This document shows, one piece after another, positions 26,123 through 33,609 of a stretch of 36,243 nucleotides of DNA. The notes under the pieces are model-generated. The model was not told the DNA's origin and searched no databases. It worked only from the letters and a program-made list of their open reading frames with translations. A program made the position numbers and the translations under genes. The stretch covers positions 1 to 36,243 of the forward strand of contig PXQY01000090.1 in the NCBI GenBank assembly GCA_003021745.1, written 5' to 3'. The DNA comes from Halobacteriales archaeon QH_7_69_31. Its GTDB lineage: Archaea > Halobacteriota > Halobacteria > Halobacteriales > Haloarculaceae. The stretch's first letter is position 1. The number at the start of each line of letters is the position of its first letter.

Positions 26123-26128
26123 CTTTAG
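26123..26128 (+). promoter_or_regulatory. TATA-like box for rio2
   Basis: CTTTAG lies 27-32 bases before the ATG at 26155. It competes with the GTTTAC of motif P1 about 40 bases further up. Confidence 0.45.
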
Positions 26129-26154
26129 GGCGCTCGCCCGCTACGACCAGTGAG

Positions 26155-27063
26155 ATGGTCCAGAACGTCGCCACCCACATGCCGGAGCTGGAGCCCGCGG
26201 ACTTCCATCTGCTGTCGGGACTCGAACACGGGATGCGGTTCTCCGAGTGGGTGGCGACCGGCAAAATCCCCGAGTTCTCCCGGCTGGACGACGAGGAGGT
26301 CGACTACCGGATCGACCGATGCATGGACCAGGGGCTCATCGAGCGGAAGACCATCCAGTACACCGGCTACCGGCTGACCTTCGAGGGCTACGACGCCCTG
26401 GCGCTACACACCTTCGCCGAACGTGATACCGTCGACGGCGTCGGCGCCCCCCTCGGGGTGGGCAAGGAGAGCGACGTCTACGAGGCCCGCTCGTTCGAAC
26501 CGCTCGCGCTGAAGTACCACCGCGAAGGCTACACCAACTTCCGGGAAGTGCAGAAGGAACGGGAGTACACCGCCGAGAAGGCCCACCGCTCGTGGCTCTA
26601 CACCGCCCGGAAGGCCGCCGAGCGGGAGTACGAGGCCCTCGAAGCGCTATATCCGGCCGTCTCGGTGCCGAAGCCTGTCGACCAGAACCGCCACGCGGTC
26701 GTGATGGCGAAGGTCGACGGGGTGGAGCTATCGCGCGTCGAACTGGATTCCGGGCAGGTCGTCGGTGTCCTCGATCTGGTGCTCGCGGAGATGGCCGCCG
26801 CCCACCGGGCGGGATACGTGCACGCGGACATGAGCGAGTACAACGTCTTCGTCGCCAGCGACGGCGTCACCGTCTTCGACTGGCCGCAGTCGGTGACGGT
26901 CGAGCACACGAATGCAGGGGAACTGCTGGAGCGCGACGTCGAGAACGTGCTCGGCTACTTCGAGCGGAAGTACCCACAGGAGACGCCCGCAGTGGACACT
27001 TCGACCATTGCTGGGGCGATGACGGGCGACGGGTTTGAGTCCGTCGACGAGTGCTCCGGATAG
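26155..27063 (+). CDS. rio2: RIO2 family serine/threonine protein kinase (ATPase)
   Basis: A 302-residue RIO2 kinase, an atypical kinase/ATPase that acts in small-subunit ribosome maturation. Residues about 1-90 are the RIO2-specific winged helix (PELEPADFHLLSGLEHGMRF; YTGYRLTFEGYDALAL). The kinase part has the flexible P-loop GVGKESDVYEAR, LALKYHREGYTNFREV with the catalytic Lys, the RIO signature YVHADMSEYNVFV (catalytic Asp and Asn) and the metal-binding Asp in TVFDWPQSV. The track ORF begins at 25966; ATG 26155 is preferred because of homology and the CTTTAG box, though ATG 26074 inside motif P1 is in frame. It is flanked by inverted copies of the GTTTCGTATCGC motif. Confidence 0.92.
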   Translation: MVQNVATHMPELEPADFHLLSGLEHGMRFSEWVATGKIPEFSRLDDEEVDYRIDRCMDQGLIERKTIQYTGYRLTFEGYDALALHTFAERDTVDGVGAPLGVGKESDVYEARSFEPLALKYHREGYTNFREVQKEREYTAEKAHRSWLYTARKAAEREYEALEALYPAVSVPKPVDQNRHAVVMAKVDGVELSRVELDSGQVVGVLDLVLAEMAAAHRAGYVHADMSEYNVFVASDGVTVFDWPQSVTVEHTNAGELLERDVENVLGYFERKYPQETPAVDTSTIAGAMTGDGFESVDECSG

Positions 27064-27128
27064 ACGCCGTCTTTCCTGTGATTGTCGGATTGCGAGTAGT
27101 TCCGGCGGGTGACACCTGGAAGGCGGGA

Positions 27129-27153
27129 TAAACCACCTATCGCGATACGAAAC
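27129..27153 (-). promoter_or_regulatory. TATMGC-N8-GTTTA motif, copy P2 (downstream of rio2, pointing back)
   Basis: Minus strand reads GTTTCGTATCGC-gataggtg-GTTTA. Its centre is the perfect palindrome TATCGCGATA (27138-27147). If it is a promoter, transcription would run antisense into the 3' end of rio2. Confidence 0.6.
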
Positions 27154-27491
27154 CTCCGTGGGCTCCCCGTTTACCGGTCGGTTGGTAGCACGATCGCTCG
27201 GTGGCACGTCACTGGGAGTCGACGGACTCGTCGATGTAACCCAGTACCAATACATCATTCATCCCGGACCATGGGTATGCGGGCACTCCGATCTATACTG
27301 GACACCTCGAGGGTCCCAGCTGAGTCAAATGGCTGGTCATGCTCACATTGAATGGCGGAGCAACCGTGCCCAGCCCACCCGAGGAATCCGCAGCGGCCAT
27401 CCCCCCGAATTTCGGTCGGCGCACACTACGAGACGGCAACTCGCCGGTGAGAGGGATCGCTCCACGAGTTTCAGCCGTTCCCCGTTTTCTA

Positions 27492-27510
27492 TATCGCAAT
27501 ATACAGTTTA
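27492..27510 (+). promoter_or_regulatory. TATMGC-N8-GTTTA motif, copy P3
   Basis: TATCGC-aatataca-GTTTA followed by ttatataag, inside the dyad-like TATATcgcaATATA. It is the strongest TATA-like sequence in the window. Confidence 0.65.
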
Positions 27511-27574
27511 TTATATAAGTCGTCGGGTGGGGTGTACCGTTCCACAGGGGTTACGGCATGAACATCCAACGGGT

Positions 27575-27688
27575 ATGAGCTTAGACTCGGCGGGCCGGAG
27601 GAGCGGTAGGGATCCATCGGACGAGAACCCATCAGTAGAAGGACGAGACGATGCTGCGCTGGCCTCGACAATTATCTGGGGTGGGTGA
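27575..27688 (+). CDS. Small ORF or N-terminal gene fragment downstream of P3
   Basis: ATG at 27575 gives 37 residues, MSLDSAGRRSGRDPSDENPS to ALASTIIWGG, then TGA. The tail looks like the run-in to a membrane helix that is then cut off, so it may be the remaining start of a lost gene. A seven-codon mini-ORF (27558-27578, M-N-I-Q-R-V-stop) overlaps its start as ATGA. It lies about 65 bases past the P3 GTTTATTATATA box. Low confidence as a functional gene. Confidence 0.3.
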   Translation: MSLDSAGRRSGRDPSDENPSVEGRDDAALASTIIWGG

Positions 27689-27865
27689 CCTGCACGGCCT
27701 CATGTAGGCACGGGACCGTAGGTGGAAGCGAGTTTTTGAGTTACCGATCGGCAGCCACCGAATATTTCCCCGACCGATCCCGTCCGATCGGTCGCCATCC
27801 GCTCGATCCGGCGGACGAAACCGGCCGTAAATGTCCCAAACCTCCCTCAACTCCGGAAGATCCAT
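27632..27865 (-). CDS. Small uncertain ORF facing P4
   Basis: 77 residues, starting MDLPELREVWDIYGRFRPPD. The first about 20 residues look protein-like; the rest is basic and unlike haloarchaeal proteins. The P4 box lies only 17 bases before its ATG, too close for a leaderless start, which argues against this start codon. It overlaps the 27575 ORF on the other strand. No homology recognised. Confidence 0.2.
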   Translation of the reverse strand: MDLPELREVWDIYGRFRPPDRADGDRSDGIGRGNIRWLPIGNSKTRFHLRSRAYMRPCRSPTPDNCRGQRSIVSSFY

Positions 27866-27881
27866 GATAGTCTTTAAATAA

Positions 27882-27900
27882 TAAACCGTATATCGCTATA
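27882..27900 (-). promoter_or_regulatory. TATMGC-N8-GTTTA motif, copy P4
   Basis: Minus strand reads TATAGC-gatatacg-GTTTA then ttatttaaag, very similar to P3 on the opposite strand about 390 bases away (both continue GTTTATTAT). Confidence 0.65.
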
Positions 27901-28165
27901 CAGAATTTCTTCTCCGGCCCCGGATCCTCGGCTTCCACGAACTGTACCGTGAATTGATTCAAAGTACTCGATCTGAACCGGTTAGCGGCCCGTCAGTGCG
28001 CGGGCTGGAGGATTCCGAAAGCAAGCACAGAGGTCTCAAACGGCAGGCGAGTTCGTCGGAACACTATTGGCTGCCCAGTTCCAGACGAATCGTAGATCGG
28101 ACGGCGGTCGGCCTCCCGGCTTCTCGGGAGACCGAACTATGGGGATGGCCGCCGTAGACGGCTGT

Positions 28166-29149
28166 ATGGGTCTCGATGTCGTCCCACTCGGCGGGACCGG
28201 AGCGCGGGTGTCCAGCCTCGCGTTGGGGACCTGGCGGTTCGGCCGAGAACGCGACGGCGTGGTGGAGATCGAGCGCGATCGAGCGATGGCGTTGCTGGAC
28301 GCCTACGCCGAGGCCGGCGGGACGTTCATCGACACGGCGGACTTCTACGGGGACGGCCGAGCGGAGTCGTGGATCGGCGAGTGGCTGGCCGACCGCGACC
28401 GGGCGTCGTTCGTGATCGCCTCGAAGGTCTTCTGGCCGACCCGCGAGGACGACCCGAACGCGCACGGGTTGGGGCGCAAACATCTCCGGCGGTCGATCGA
28501 CGAGATCCTCGACCGGCTCGGGACTGATTACCTCGAGGTCCTGTACGTGAACCGGTGGGGCGACCACACGCCCGTCGAGGACGACACGCCACTCGAGGAG
28601 TACCTGCGCACGCTGACCGGGTTCGTCGAGGACGGTCGCGTCCACTATCTCGGCACCTCGACGATGGTGCCGGAGGCCTGGAAGGTGGCCCGTGCCAACG
28701 AACGCGCCCAGCAGCTGGGACTGGAGCCGTTCACCGTCGCGCAGCCGCGGTACAATCTGGTGAACCGTGCCGTCGAACACGGCTACCTGAACGCCGCCAG
28801 CACCTACGACCTCGGCGTGTGTCCCTGGTCGCCGCTGGCCGGCGGGTTCCTGTCCGGCAAGTATCGACGTGGCGAGGACCCTCCCGCCTGGTCGCGGGCG
28901 GCCGTCGAACCCGAGGTCGCGGGCGCGTACCTGACCGACGAGAACTACGAGACACTCGCCGATGTGCGGGCGGTGGCCGACGACCTCGGTGCGACGCCCG
29001 CACAGGTGAGCCTCGCGTGGCTGCGTCACCGCGACGTGGTAACGGCACCCGTCGTGGGAGCCCGCACGGTCGACCAGCTCCAGGAGAACCTCGGGGCGGC
29101 CGACCTGTCGCTATCCGACAAACAGGTCCAACGACTCGCCGACGCCTGA
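28166..29149 (+). CDS. Aldo/keto reductase, Kv-beta/AKR6-like
   Basis: A 327-residue NADPH-dependent aldo/keto reductase fold. It begins VVPLGGTGARVSSLALGTW, then FIDTADFYGDGRAESWIGEW (Asp and Tyr of the tetrad) and FVIASKVFWPTRED (Lys). At the position of the usual catalytic His it reads LEVLYVNRWGDHTPVED, with Asn, as in Kv-channel beta subunits and related AKR6 enzymes. The NADP end is TAPVVGARTVDQLQENLGA. The substrate is unknown. Several in-frame ATGs precede it (28067, 28139, 28145); 28166 is chosen because homology begins there, but no TATA box decides it. Confidence 0.88.
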   Translation: MGLDVVPLGGTGARVSSLALGTWRFGRERDGVVEIERDRAMALLDAYAEAGGTFIDTADFYGDGRAESWIGEWLADRDRASFVIASKVFWPTREDDPNAHGLGRKHLRRSIDEILDRLGTDYLEVLYVNRWGDHTPVEDDTPLEEYLRTLTGFVEDGRVHYLGTSTMVPEAWKVARANERAQQLGLEPFTVAQPRYNLVNRAVEHGYLNAASTYDLGVCPWSPLAGGFLSGKYRRGEDPPAWSRAAVEPEVAGAYLTDENYETLADVRAVADDLGATPAQVSLAWLRHRDVVTAPVVGARTVDQLQENLGAADLSLSDKQVQRLADA

Positions 29150-29191
29150 GCGTCGCTCCATACTCGCCCTGCTCCTGGAGCGGGTTTCGAA

Positions 29192-29384
29192 GCCCTTAAC
29201 AGATATCGGGGGGAAGAACAGTTGACTCGCTGGACGACGGGCACCGGCGGGCACCTGTCCACACAGGTCGGGATGTGACCCGCGCGGCCGACGGCCGCAG
29301 GCTGCAGAGCCGCCCAATCGGCCCAGCCGCCCGGATGGCACGGCCGCCGAGGGTTGAACCACGCAACGCCCGTGGTGACAGACC
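29192..29384 (+). promoter_or_regulatory. Possible structured leader of the L15e gene
   Basis: No TATA box lies at the usual distance before the L15e ATG. The nearest AT-rich box (cccttaacagatatc) is about 190 bases upstream. Between them are two perfect hairpins: ACCTGT-ccac-ACAGGT (29253-29268) and GCGGCC-gac-GGCCGC (29284-29298). This could be a long 5' leader, perhaps for autoregulation, or a small RNA; neither is proven. Confidence 0.3.
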
Positions 29385-29975
29385 ATGGCACGAAGCTTCT
29401 ACTCGCACATCCGCGAGGCGTGGAAGACGCCGACGGAGGGACAGCTCGCCGAACTGCAGTGGCAGCGCCAGCAGGAGTGGCGCGACCAGGGCGCCATCGA
29501 GCGCGTCGAGCGGCCGACGCGGCTGGACCGGGCCCGCTCGCTCGGGTACAAGGCCAAGCAGGGCGTCGTCGTCGCCCGCGTGTCGGTCCGGAAGGGCAGC
29601 GCCCGCAAACAGCGGTTCAAGGCGGGCCGCCGCTCGAAGCGCCAGGGCGTCAACAAGATCACGCGACGGAAGAACCTCCAGCGCATCGGCGAGGAGCGCG
29701 TCAGCCGGAAGTACCGGAACCTCCGGGTGCTGAACTCCTACTGGGTCGGCGAGGACGGATCCCAGAAGTGGTTCGAGGTCATCCTGCTCGACCCCGATCA
29801 CGGCGCGATCGAAAACGACGACGACCTGAACTGGATCTGCGACGACAGCCAGCGGGGCCGGGCGTTCCGCGGCCGGACCTCCGCAGGCCAGCGCGGCCGG
29901 GGCCAGCACACCCGCGGCAAGGGCAGCGAGAAGACCAGGCCCAGCGTCCGCGCGAACGACCGCGCCGGCAAGTGA
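29385..29975 (+). CDS. rpl15e: Large ribosomal subunit protein eL15 (L15e)
   Basis: A 196-residue ribosomal protein of the archaeal/eukaryotic L15e family, part of the 50S subunit core. It starts [16 protein letters not shown] and contains [60 protein letters not shown] and the C-terminal [20 protein letters not shown], all typical. Length is usual. Its arginine/lysine-rich composition differs from its acidic neighbours, as expected for an rRNA-binding protein. It stands alone rather than in a ribosomal cluster. Confidence 0.97.
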   Translation: MARSFYSHIREAWKTPTEGQLAELQWQRQQEWRDQGAIERVERPTRLDRARSLGYKAKQGVVVARVSVRKGSARKQRFKAGRRSKRQGVNKITRRKNLQRIGEERVSRKYRNLRVLNSYWVGEDGSQKWFEVILLDPDHGAIENDDDLNWICDDSQRGRAFRGRTSAGQRGRGQHTRGKGSEKTRPSVRANDRAGK

Positions 29976-30166
29976 CCCGTCCGGCCATACGGTGACCGGA
30001 CCCGACCACCGGGGTCAGGGTCGCGCCGTCGGCGTCCCTGTCGTCGATGTCGGCCGATCCCGTGACCGATCGCGAGCCTCGACGTCTTCGCCGTCGGCGC
30101 CGCCGGCCGGATTTGGACACACAGAGAGGAATCTCGACGTCACCGACGGCCACATCCGGCCGCGAA

Positions 30167-30172
30167 TTTATC
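30167..30172 (+). promoter_or_regulatory. TATA-like box for the DUF6735 gene
   Basis: TTTATC lies 25-30 bases before the ATG at 30197 and supports that start against the track start at 30047. Confidence 0.5.
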
Positions 30173-30196
30173 ACCGAAGCCGCGGCCACCGGCCCC

Positions 30197-30757
30197 ATGG
30201 GACACCGGACCCTCGTCGCCTACGAGCGCGACGGGTACGACCTCCACCACGCCCACTGGGGCGTCGACCCCGCCGCCCTCACCCCCCTGACGCCGTACGG
30301 CGGCCGACCCGACGTCGCCCGGGTTCGTGCGGCGGTCGCGGACCGGCTCGAGCCGGCGGGCGGCCGCCTGGTCGAGGACCGGGGGACTGTGGTCGACCCC
30401 GACCCGTTCGCGACCGTCCCGACGTTCGAGGAGGTCGTCGGCCACGTCGACCCGGTGGAGCACGAGGCGCTCTACGTCGTTCCACCGGACTTCGCGGTGC
30501 GGCGGTACCTGGTCGTCGCGCTCCGGGCCGAGTGCGGCCGCGGCCGGACCGCGCTCGTCAGGTACGCCGACGCCGCCGACGCGCGGTACCTCCGGGGCTG
30601 GCTGGCGGGCGCTCGCGCGGTCCGGGACGTCGCCGGCACTACCACGGGAGGGCCAGTCGTCGCCGCGCTTCGGGTCCTCGATCCTGGCCGCGGCACCGTC
30701 GTGTATCCGGCCCTCGGCGATGAGAACCGCCGGTCCGACCGGAGCGTCGGAACGTGA
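30197..30757 (+). CDS. DUF6735-like haloarchaeal protein
   Basis: A 186-residue protein beginning MGHRTLVAYERDGYDLHHAH, the opening I associate with the haloarchaeal DUF6735 family. A conserved-looking second half contains HEALYVVPPDFAVRRYLVVA and RYLRGWLAGARAVRDV. It has no membrane segment or known catalytic motif, and its function is unknown. The start at 30197 is supported by the TTTATC box; the first 50 residues of the track ORF are arginine-rich and non-coding in character. Confidence 0.7.
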   Translation: MGHRTLVAYERDGYDLHHAHWGVDPAALTPLTPYGGRPDVARVRAAVADRLEPAGGRLVEDRGTVVDPDPFATVPTFEEVVGHVDPVEHEALYVVPPDFAVRRYLVVALRAECGRGRTALVRYADAADARYLRGWLAGARAVRDVAGTTTGGPVVAALRVLDPGRGTVVYPALGDENRRSDRSVGT

Positions 30758-30812
30758 CGGACGCCAGGGTGGAGCCCACGCCTTATGTAGCGTCGACGTG
30801 GAAGAGCCCCCA

Positions 30813-31106
30813 ATGGCCGACGACGAGCGCCCACTCATCGACCCGCGGCTGTTCACCCCGACGGAACTGCTCTCCGAGGACATGGACCACAGCATCGACG
30901 TCGGCGACACGACCGTCGAGGTCCACCACACACTCGAAGTCGACCAGGAACTCCCGCTCCGGCGCCTGGAGTTCGGCGCCATCGCGTTCGGCATCCTGGT
31001 CGTCGCCATCGGGGTGCTCGCGCCAGTCGGTGCCACCGTCGCGGTCAGCGCCGCCCTGAGCACGGTCCTGGTCGGGAACGTCCTGTCCCGGCGGGTCGGT
31101 CGGTAG
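30813..31106 (+). CDS. Small membrane protein of unknown function
   Basis: A 97-residue protein. The first about 55 residues are acidic and soluble (LTPTELLSEDMDHSID style, DTTVEVHHTLEVDQELP), followed by two hydrophobic segments (FGAIAFGILVVAIGVLAPVG and TVAVSAALSTVLVGNVL) and a short basic end RRVGR, giving an N-out or hairpin topology. A TTATG box lies about 27-31 bases before the ATG at 30813. The track ORF from 30327 is a shadow of the DUF6735 gene. It precedes the MgtE pair on the same strand but has its own promoter. No family recognised. Confidence 0.6.
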   Translation: MADDERPLIDPRLFTPTELLSEDMDHSIDVGDTTVEVHHTLEVDQELPLRRLEFGAIAFGILVVAIGVLAPVGATVAVSAALSTVLVGNVLSRRVGR

Positions 31107-31119
31107 CTCCGTCGCGGAT

Positions 31120-31125
31120 TTTATA
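31120..31125 (+). promoter_or_regulatory. TATA-like box for the MgtE pair
   Basis: TTTATA lies 24-29 bases before the ATG at 31149, in an otherwise GC-rich region. Confidence 0.6.
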
Positions 31126-31148
31126 CCCGGACCGGACGACCGGCCGAC

Positions 31149-31724
31149 ATGGACGTCGGCGCGGAGGTCCGACGGGTGTACCGGGAGTCCGTCGGCATCC
31201 TCTCGGTCAGCCTACTCGGCGGCCTGTTCGCCGGCGCGGTCCTCGGCAGCGAGCCGATGCGGGAAGCGTTCCGCCAGTACCCCGGGCTGCTGCTGTTGCT
31301 CCCCGCGTTCCTCGCGACGCGGGGCAACGTCTACGGCGCCTTCGGCGCGCGGCTGTCCTCCGGGCTCCACCAGGGCCTCATCCGGCCCGAGCTGGCATAC
31401 GACGAGCGGCTCGTCAACGCGGTCGTCGCCTCGTTCGTGAACGGCATCGGGATCTCCGTGGTCATCGGCGTCCTCTCGTGGGCCGTTTTGCAGGCGCTCG
31501 GCCGGGAGTCCGCGCGGCTGGTCGAACTCGTCGGCATCACGCTCGTCTCCGGTGTGCTCACCTCGGTCGTGCTCGTCTTCGGACTCGTGGGCCTGGTCTT
31601 CGGCAGCTACGAGTTCGGCCTCGACCCGGACAACCTGATCGGCCCCATCGTGACGACGCTCGGAGACGTCTTCGGCGTCGTCTTCCTCTACCTCGCGGTC
31701 GTCATCGTCGGGGTGATGTTGTGA
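31149..31724 (+). CDS. MgtE/SLC41-type magnesium transporter membrane domain, first half
   Basis: A 191-residue membrane protein equal to one MgtE integral membrane domain, without the N-terminal and CBS regulatory domains of bacterial MgtE. It has about five hydrophobic segments. Family features include LLLPAFLATRGNVYGAFGAR near the start and DPDNLIGPIVTTLGDVFGVV, with the pore-side Asp near the end. Its stop overlaps the GTG start of a second MgtE-domain gene (GTGA), so the two are translated together and probably form a heterodimer doing the work of a two-domain SLC41-like carrier. Magnesium or another divalent cation is the probable substrate. Confidence 0.85.
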   Translation: MDVGAEVRRVYRESVGILSVSLLGGLFAGAVLGSEPMREAFRQYPGLLLLLPAFLATRGNVYGAFGARLSSGLHQGLIRPELAYDERLVNAVVASFVNGIGISVVIGVLSWAVLQALGRESARLVELVGITLVSGVLTSVVLVFGLVGLVFGSYEFGLDPDNLIGPIVTTLGDVFGVVFLYLAVVIVGVML

Positions 31725-32311
31725 CCGAGCCGGCGGCGGCAGACACCGGCGGCGAGGGACTCGGGACCTGGCGGACCCGCACCATCGTCGCGACGATGTT
31801 CCCGCTTTTGGTCGTCCTGTCGGTCCTGGAGATGGGGTCGGGATACGTCCTCGAGAGCCTCGAGGCGACCTACCTCGACAACCCGACGCTGCTCGTCCTC
31901 GTCCCGGTGATGATCGGGATGGGCGGCAACCTCGGCGCGATCTTCTCGGCGCGGCTGTCGACCCGCCTGCACCTCGGGACGCTGTCGTTCGCCCCCCGCG
32001 ACGAGGCGCTGTGGGCGAACGTCGCCGCCATCATGTGCCTGGCGACGACGGTGTTCGCCGCGCTCGGGGTCGCCGCCTGGGTGGTCGGCCGGACTATCGC
32101 CAGCCCGATGGGGTTCGCCGACCTGGTGGTCATCTCGCTCGTCAGCGGCCTCCTCCTGGCGGCGCTGGCCGTCTGTATCTCGGTGGCCGCCACCTACCTC
32201 TCCTACCGCCGCGGTCTGGACCCCGACGACACCACCATCCCGGTCGTCACGAATGTCTGTGACATCCTCGGCGTGATCGTCCTCTCGGCCGTCGCGACGC
32301 TGGTGCTGTAA
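31721..32311 (+). CDS. MgtE/SLC41-type magnesium transporter membrane domain, second half
   Basis: A 196-residue protein starting at GTG 31721, overlapping the previous stop. After a short acidic N-terminus there are five hydrophobic segments, with LVLVPVMIGMGGNLGAIFSA matching the first half's TRGN region and DDTTIPVVTNVCDILGVIVL matching its terminal P-x-x-T-x-x-x-D motif. The two genes are paralogous and adjacent, as expected of a split two-domain carrier. It converges on the PhoU/TrkA-C gene, which ends 53 bases away. Confidence 0.85.
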   Translation: MTEPAAADTGGEGLGTWRTRTIVATMFPLLVVLSVLEMGSGYVLESLEATYLDNPTLLVLVPVMIGMGGNLGAIFSARLSTRLHLGTLSFAPRDEALWANVAAIMCLATTVFAALGVAAWVVGRTIASPMGFADLVVISLVSGLLLAALAVCISVAATYLSYRRGLDPDDTTIPVVTNVCDILGVIVLSAVATLVL

Positions 32312-32364
32312 GCCCCGGTGGGATACACCCGGTCCCCTCGACGCGACGACGGCGCCGGTCCCGC

Positions 32365-33567
32365 TCAGCCGGATAGCTCCTCGAACTCCGCCGCGGAGGT
32401 CCGGGTGCCCTTGGCGATGACGACGTCGCCGGCCGACAACGTCGCGTCGGTGTCCGGCGTGAGGAGCCAGTCGTCGCCGCGCCGGATCGCGAGGACGTTC
32501 AGTCCGAGTTCCGCCGCCGGGATGCCGTCGGCGACGTGCTCGCCGTCGAGGGGGCTGCCCGCCCCGACGGTCACCCGGACGAGGACCTCGTCGGACTCCT
32601 GGACGGCGAGTTCGACGACCGGGTGGACGGAGAGCCCGCGCAACACGCCCTCGGTGATGTCCAGCGCGGCGTCGCTTATGACCTCCGTGGAGACGCCGAG
32701 GTGGATGAGTCCGCGGAGCGCGACCGGGTCCTCGGCGTCGGCCGCGGCGCCCAGCAGCCACGCTTCGAACCGCGAGCGGAGCGCGTCGACCTCCACCTCG
32801 AGGTTGCGGACCTCCTCGGCGAGGTCGTGGTTGTCGAACAGGATGCTGCCGTAGGCGATGTCGACGGCCAGTTCGGAGAGGGTCTTCATGAGGACGATCG
32901 AGTCGACCGCCCGCTCGAGGTCGTCGATATCGGAGTCGGGCGGGTCGGGTTCCTCGTAGGGCTCGCCGGTGACCGCCTCGTAGACCTCCCCGATGGTGCG
33001 TTCGGGGCCGCGGAGGAGACAGCGGTCGCCGGGCCGGAGCGTCGTGTCCGGGCCGGGGGTGAAGATCCACTCGGGCCCGCGGTGGATGGCGATCACCCGG
33101 ACGCCGGTCTCGCTCTCGAGGTTGACGTCCATGAGCGTCCGGTCGGCGTACGGCGAGTCCGGCGCGACCGTGCCGCGGACGAGCAGCTCGATGGCCTCGG
33201 GGAGCGCCGCGCGCATGGCCTCCGGCAGCCCGATGTCCTCGAGGACGATCTTGGCGATGTCGCCGGCGGCATCGCTGATCCGGTCGGCACCGGCGGCCAG
33301 CCCGAGCACCGGCGCCAGCGCCTCCACCTCGTCGGGGTTCCGGGCGGCCATCATCAGGCTCATCCGCGCCCGGAGCTGGAGGAGGTCCATCTTCTCCTCG
33401 AGGGCGAGCACCTCGCTGGCGAGGGCCTCGTTGCCGTGCAGCACCGCGGAGTACGCCAGGTCGATGAGCAGCTCCGAGGTGTCTTTCATCTCGACGAGCA
33501 GTTCCTTGGCGCTCACCGGCTCGTAGTCGACCGGCTCTGACGGGGCCTCGCCCTCGAAGCCTCCCAT
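32365..33567 (-). CDS. Two-repeat PhoU-like / TrkA-C (RCK C-terminal) regulatory protein
   Basis: A 400-residue soluble protein built from two similar halves. Each half has a PhoU-like helical bundle (VEMKDTSELLIDLAYSAVLH in the first; LMKTLSELAVDIAYGSILFD in the second), a second helical stretch with DRISDAAGDIAKIVLEDIGL or EVISDAALDITEGVLRGLSV, and then a TrkA-C domain (VRVIAIHRGPEWIFTPGPDT; LNVLAIRRGDDWLLTPDTDA). TrkA-C domains bind small ligands and gate ion channels or carriers. Facing the MgtE pair, it is a likely cytosolic regulator of that transport, an inference from position and domains. The ATG at 33567 starts with an acidic MGGFEGEAPSEP. Confidence 0.88.
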   Translation of the reverse strand: MGGFEGEAPSEPVDYEPVSAKELLVEMKDTSELLIDLAYSAVLHGNEALASEVLALEEKMDLLQLRARMSLMMAARNPDEVEALAPVLGLAAGADRISDAAGDIAKIVLEDIGLPEAMRAALPEAIELLVRGTVAPDSPYADRTLMDVNLESETGVRVIAIHRGPEWIFTPGPDTTLRPGDRCLLRGPERTIGEVYEAVTGEPYEEPDPPDSDIDDLERAVDSIVLMKTLSELAVDIAYGSILFDNHDLAEEVRNLEVEVDALRSRFEAWLLGAAADAEDPVALRGLIHLGVSTEVISDAALDITEGVLRGLSVHPVVELAVQESDEVLVRVTVGAGSPLDGEHVADGIPAAELGLNVLAIRRGDDWLLTPDTDATLSAGDVVIAKGTRTSAAEFEELSG

Positions 33568-33609
33568 ACACCCACAAGCAGGCGGGTGGGCAAAAGGATT
33601 GGCCGGCCG

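Larger units (their letters stand above)
27154..28165. other. Gene-poor, locally AT-rich stretch of about 1 kb
   Basis: No protein with clear homology is seen. The open frame 27158-27688 (+) has non-haloarchaeal composition, runs through motif copy P3 and is probably chance. Two motif copies (P3, P4) face each other here, and very AT-rich patches lie at 27485-27525 and 27868-27915. It may be a scar of decayed or exchanged DNA between rio2 and the aldo/keto reductase. Confidence 0.5.

Noticed and set aside
27158-27688. 176-residue ORF between rio2 and the aldo/keto reductase
   Set aside because: It crosses an AT-rich promoter-like motif, has non-haloarchaeal composition and no homology; only its last 37 codons are retained as a doubtful small ORF.
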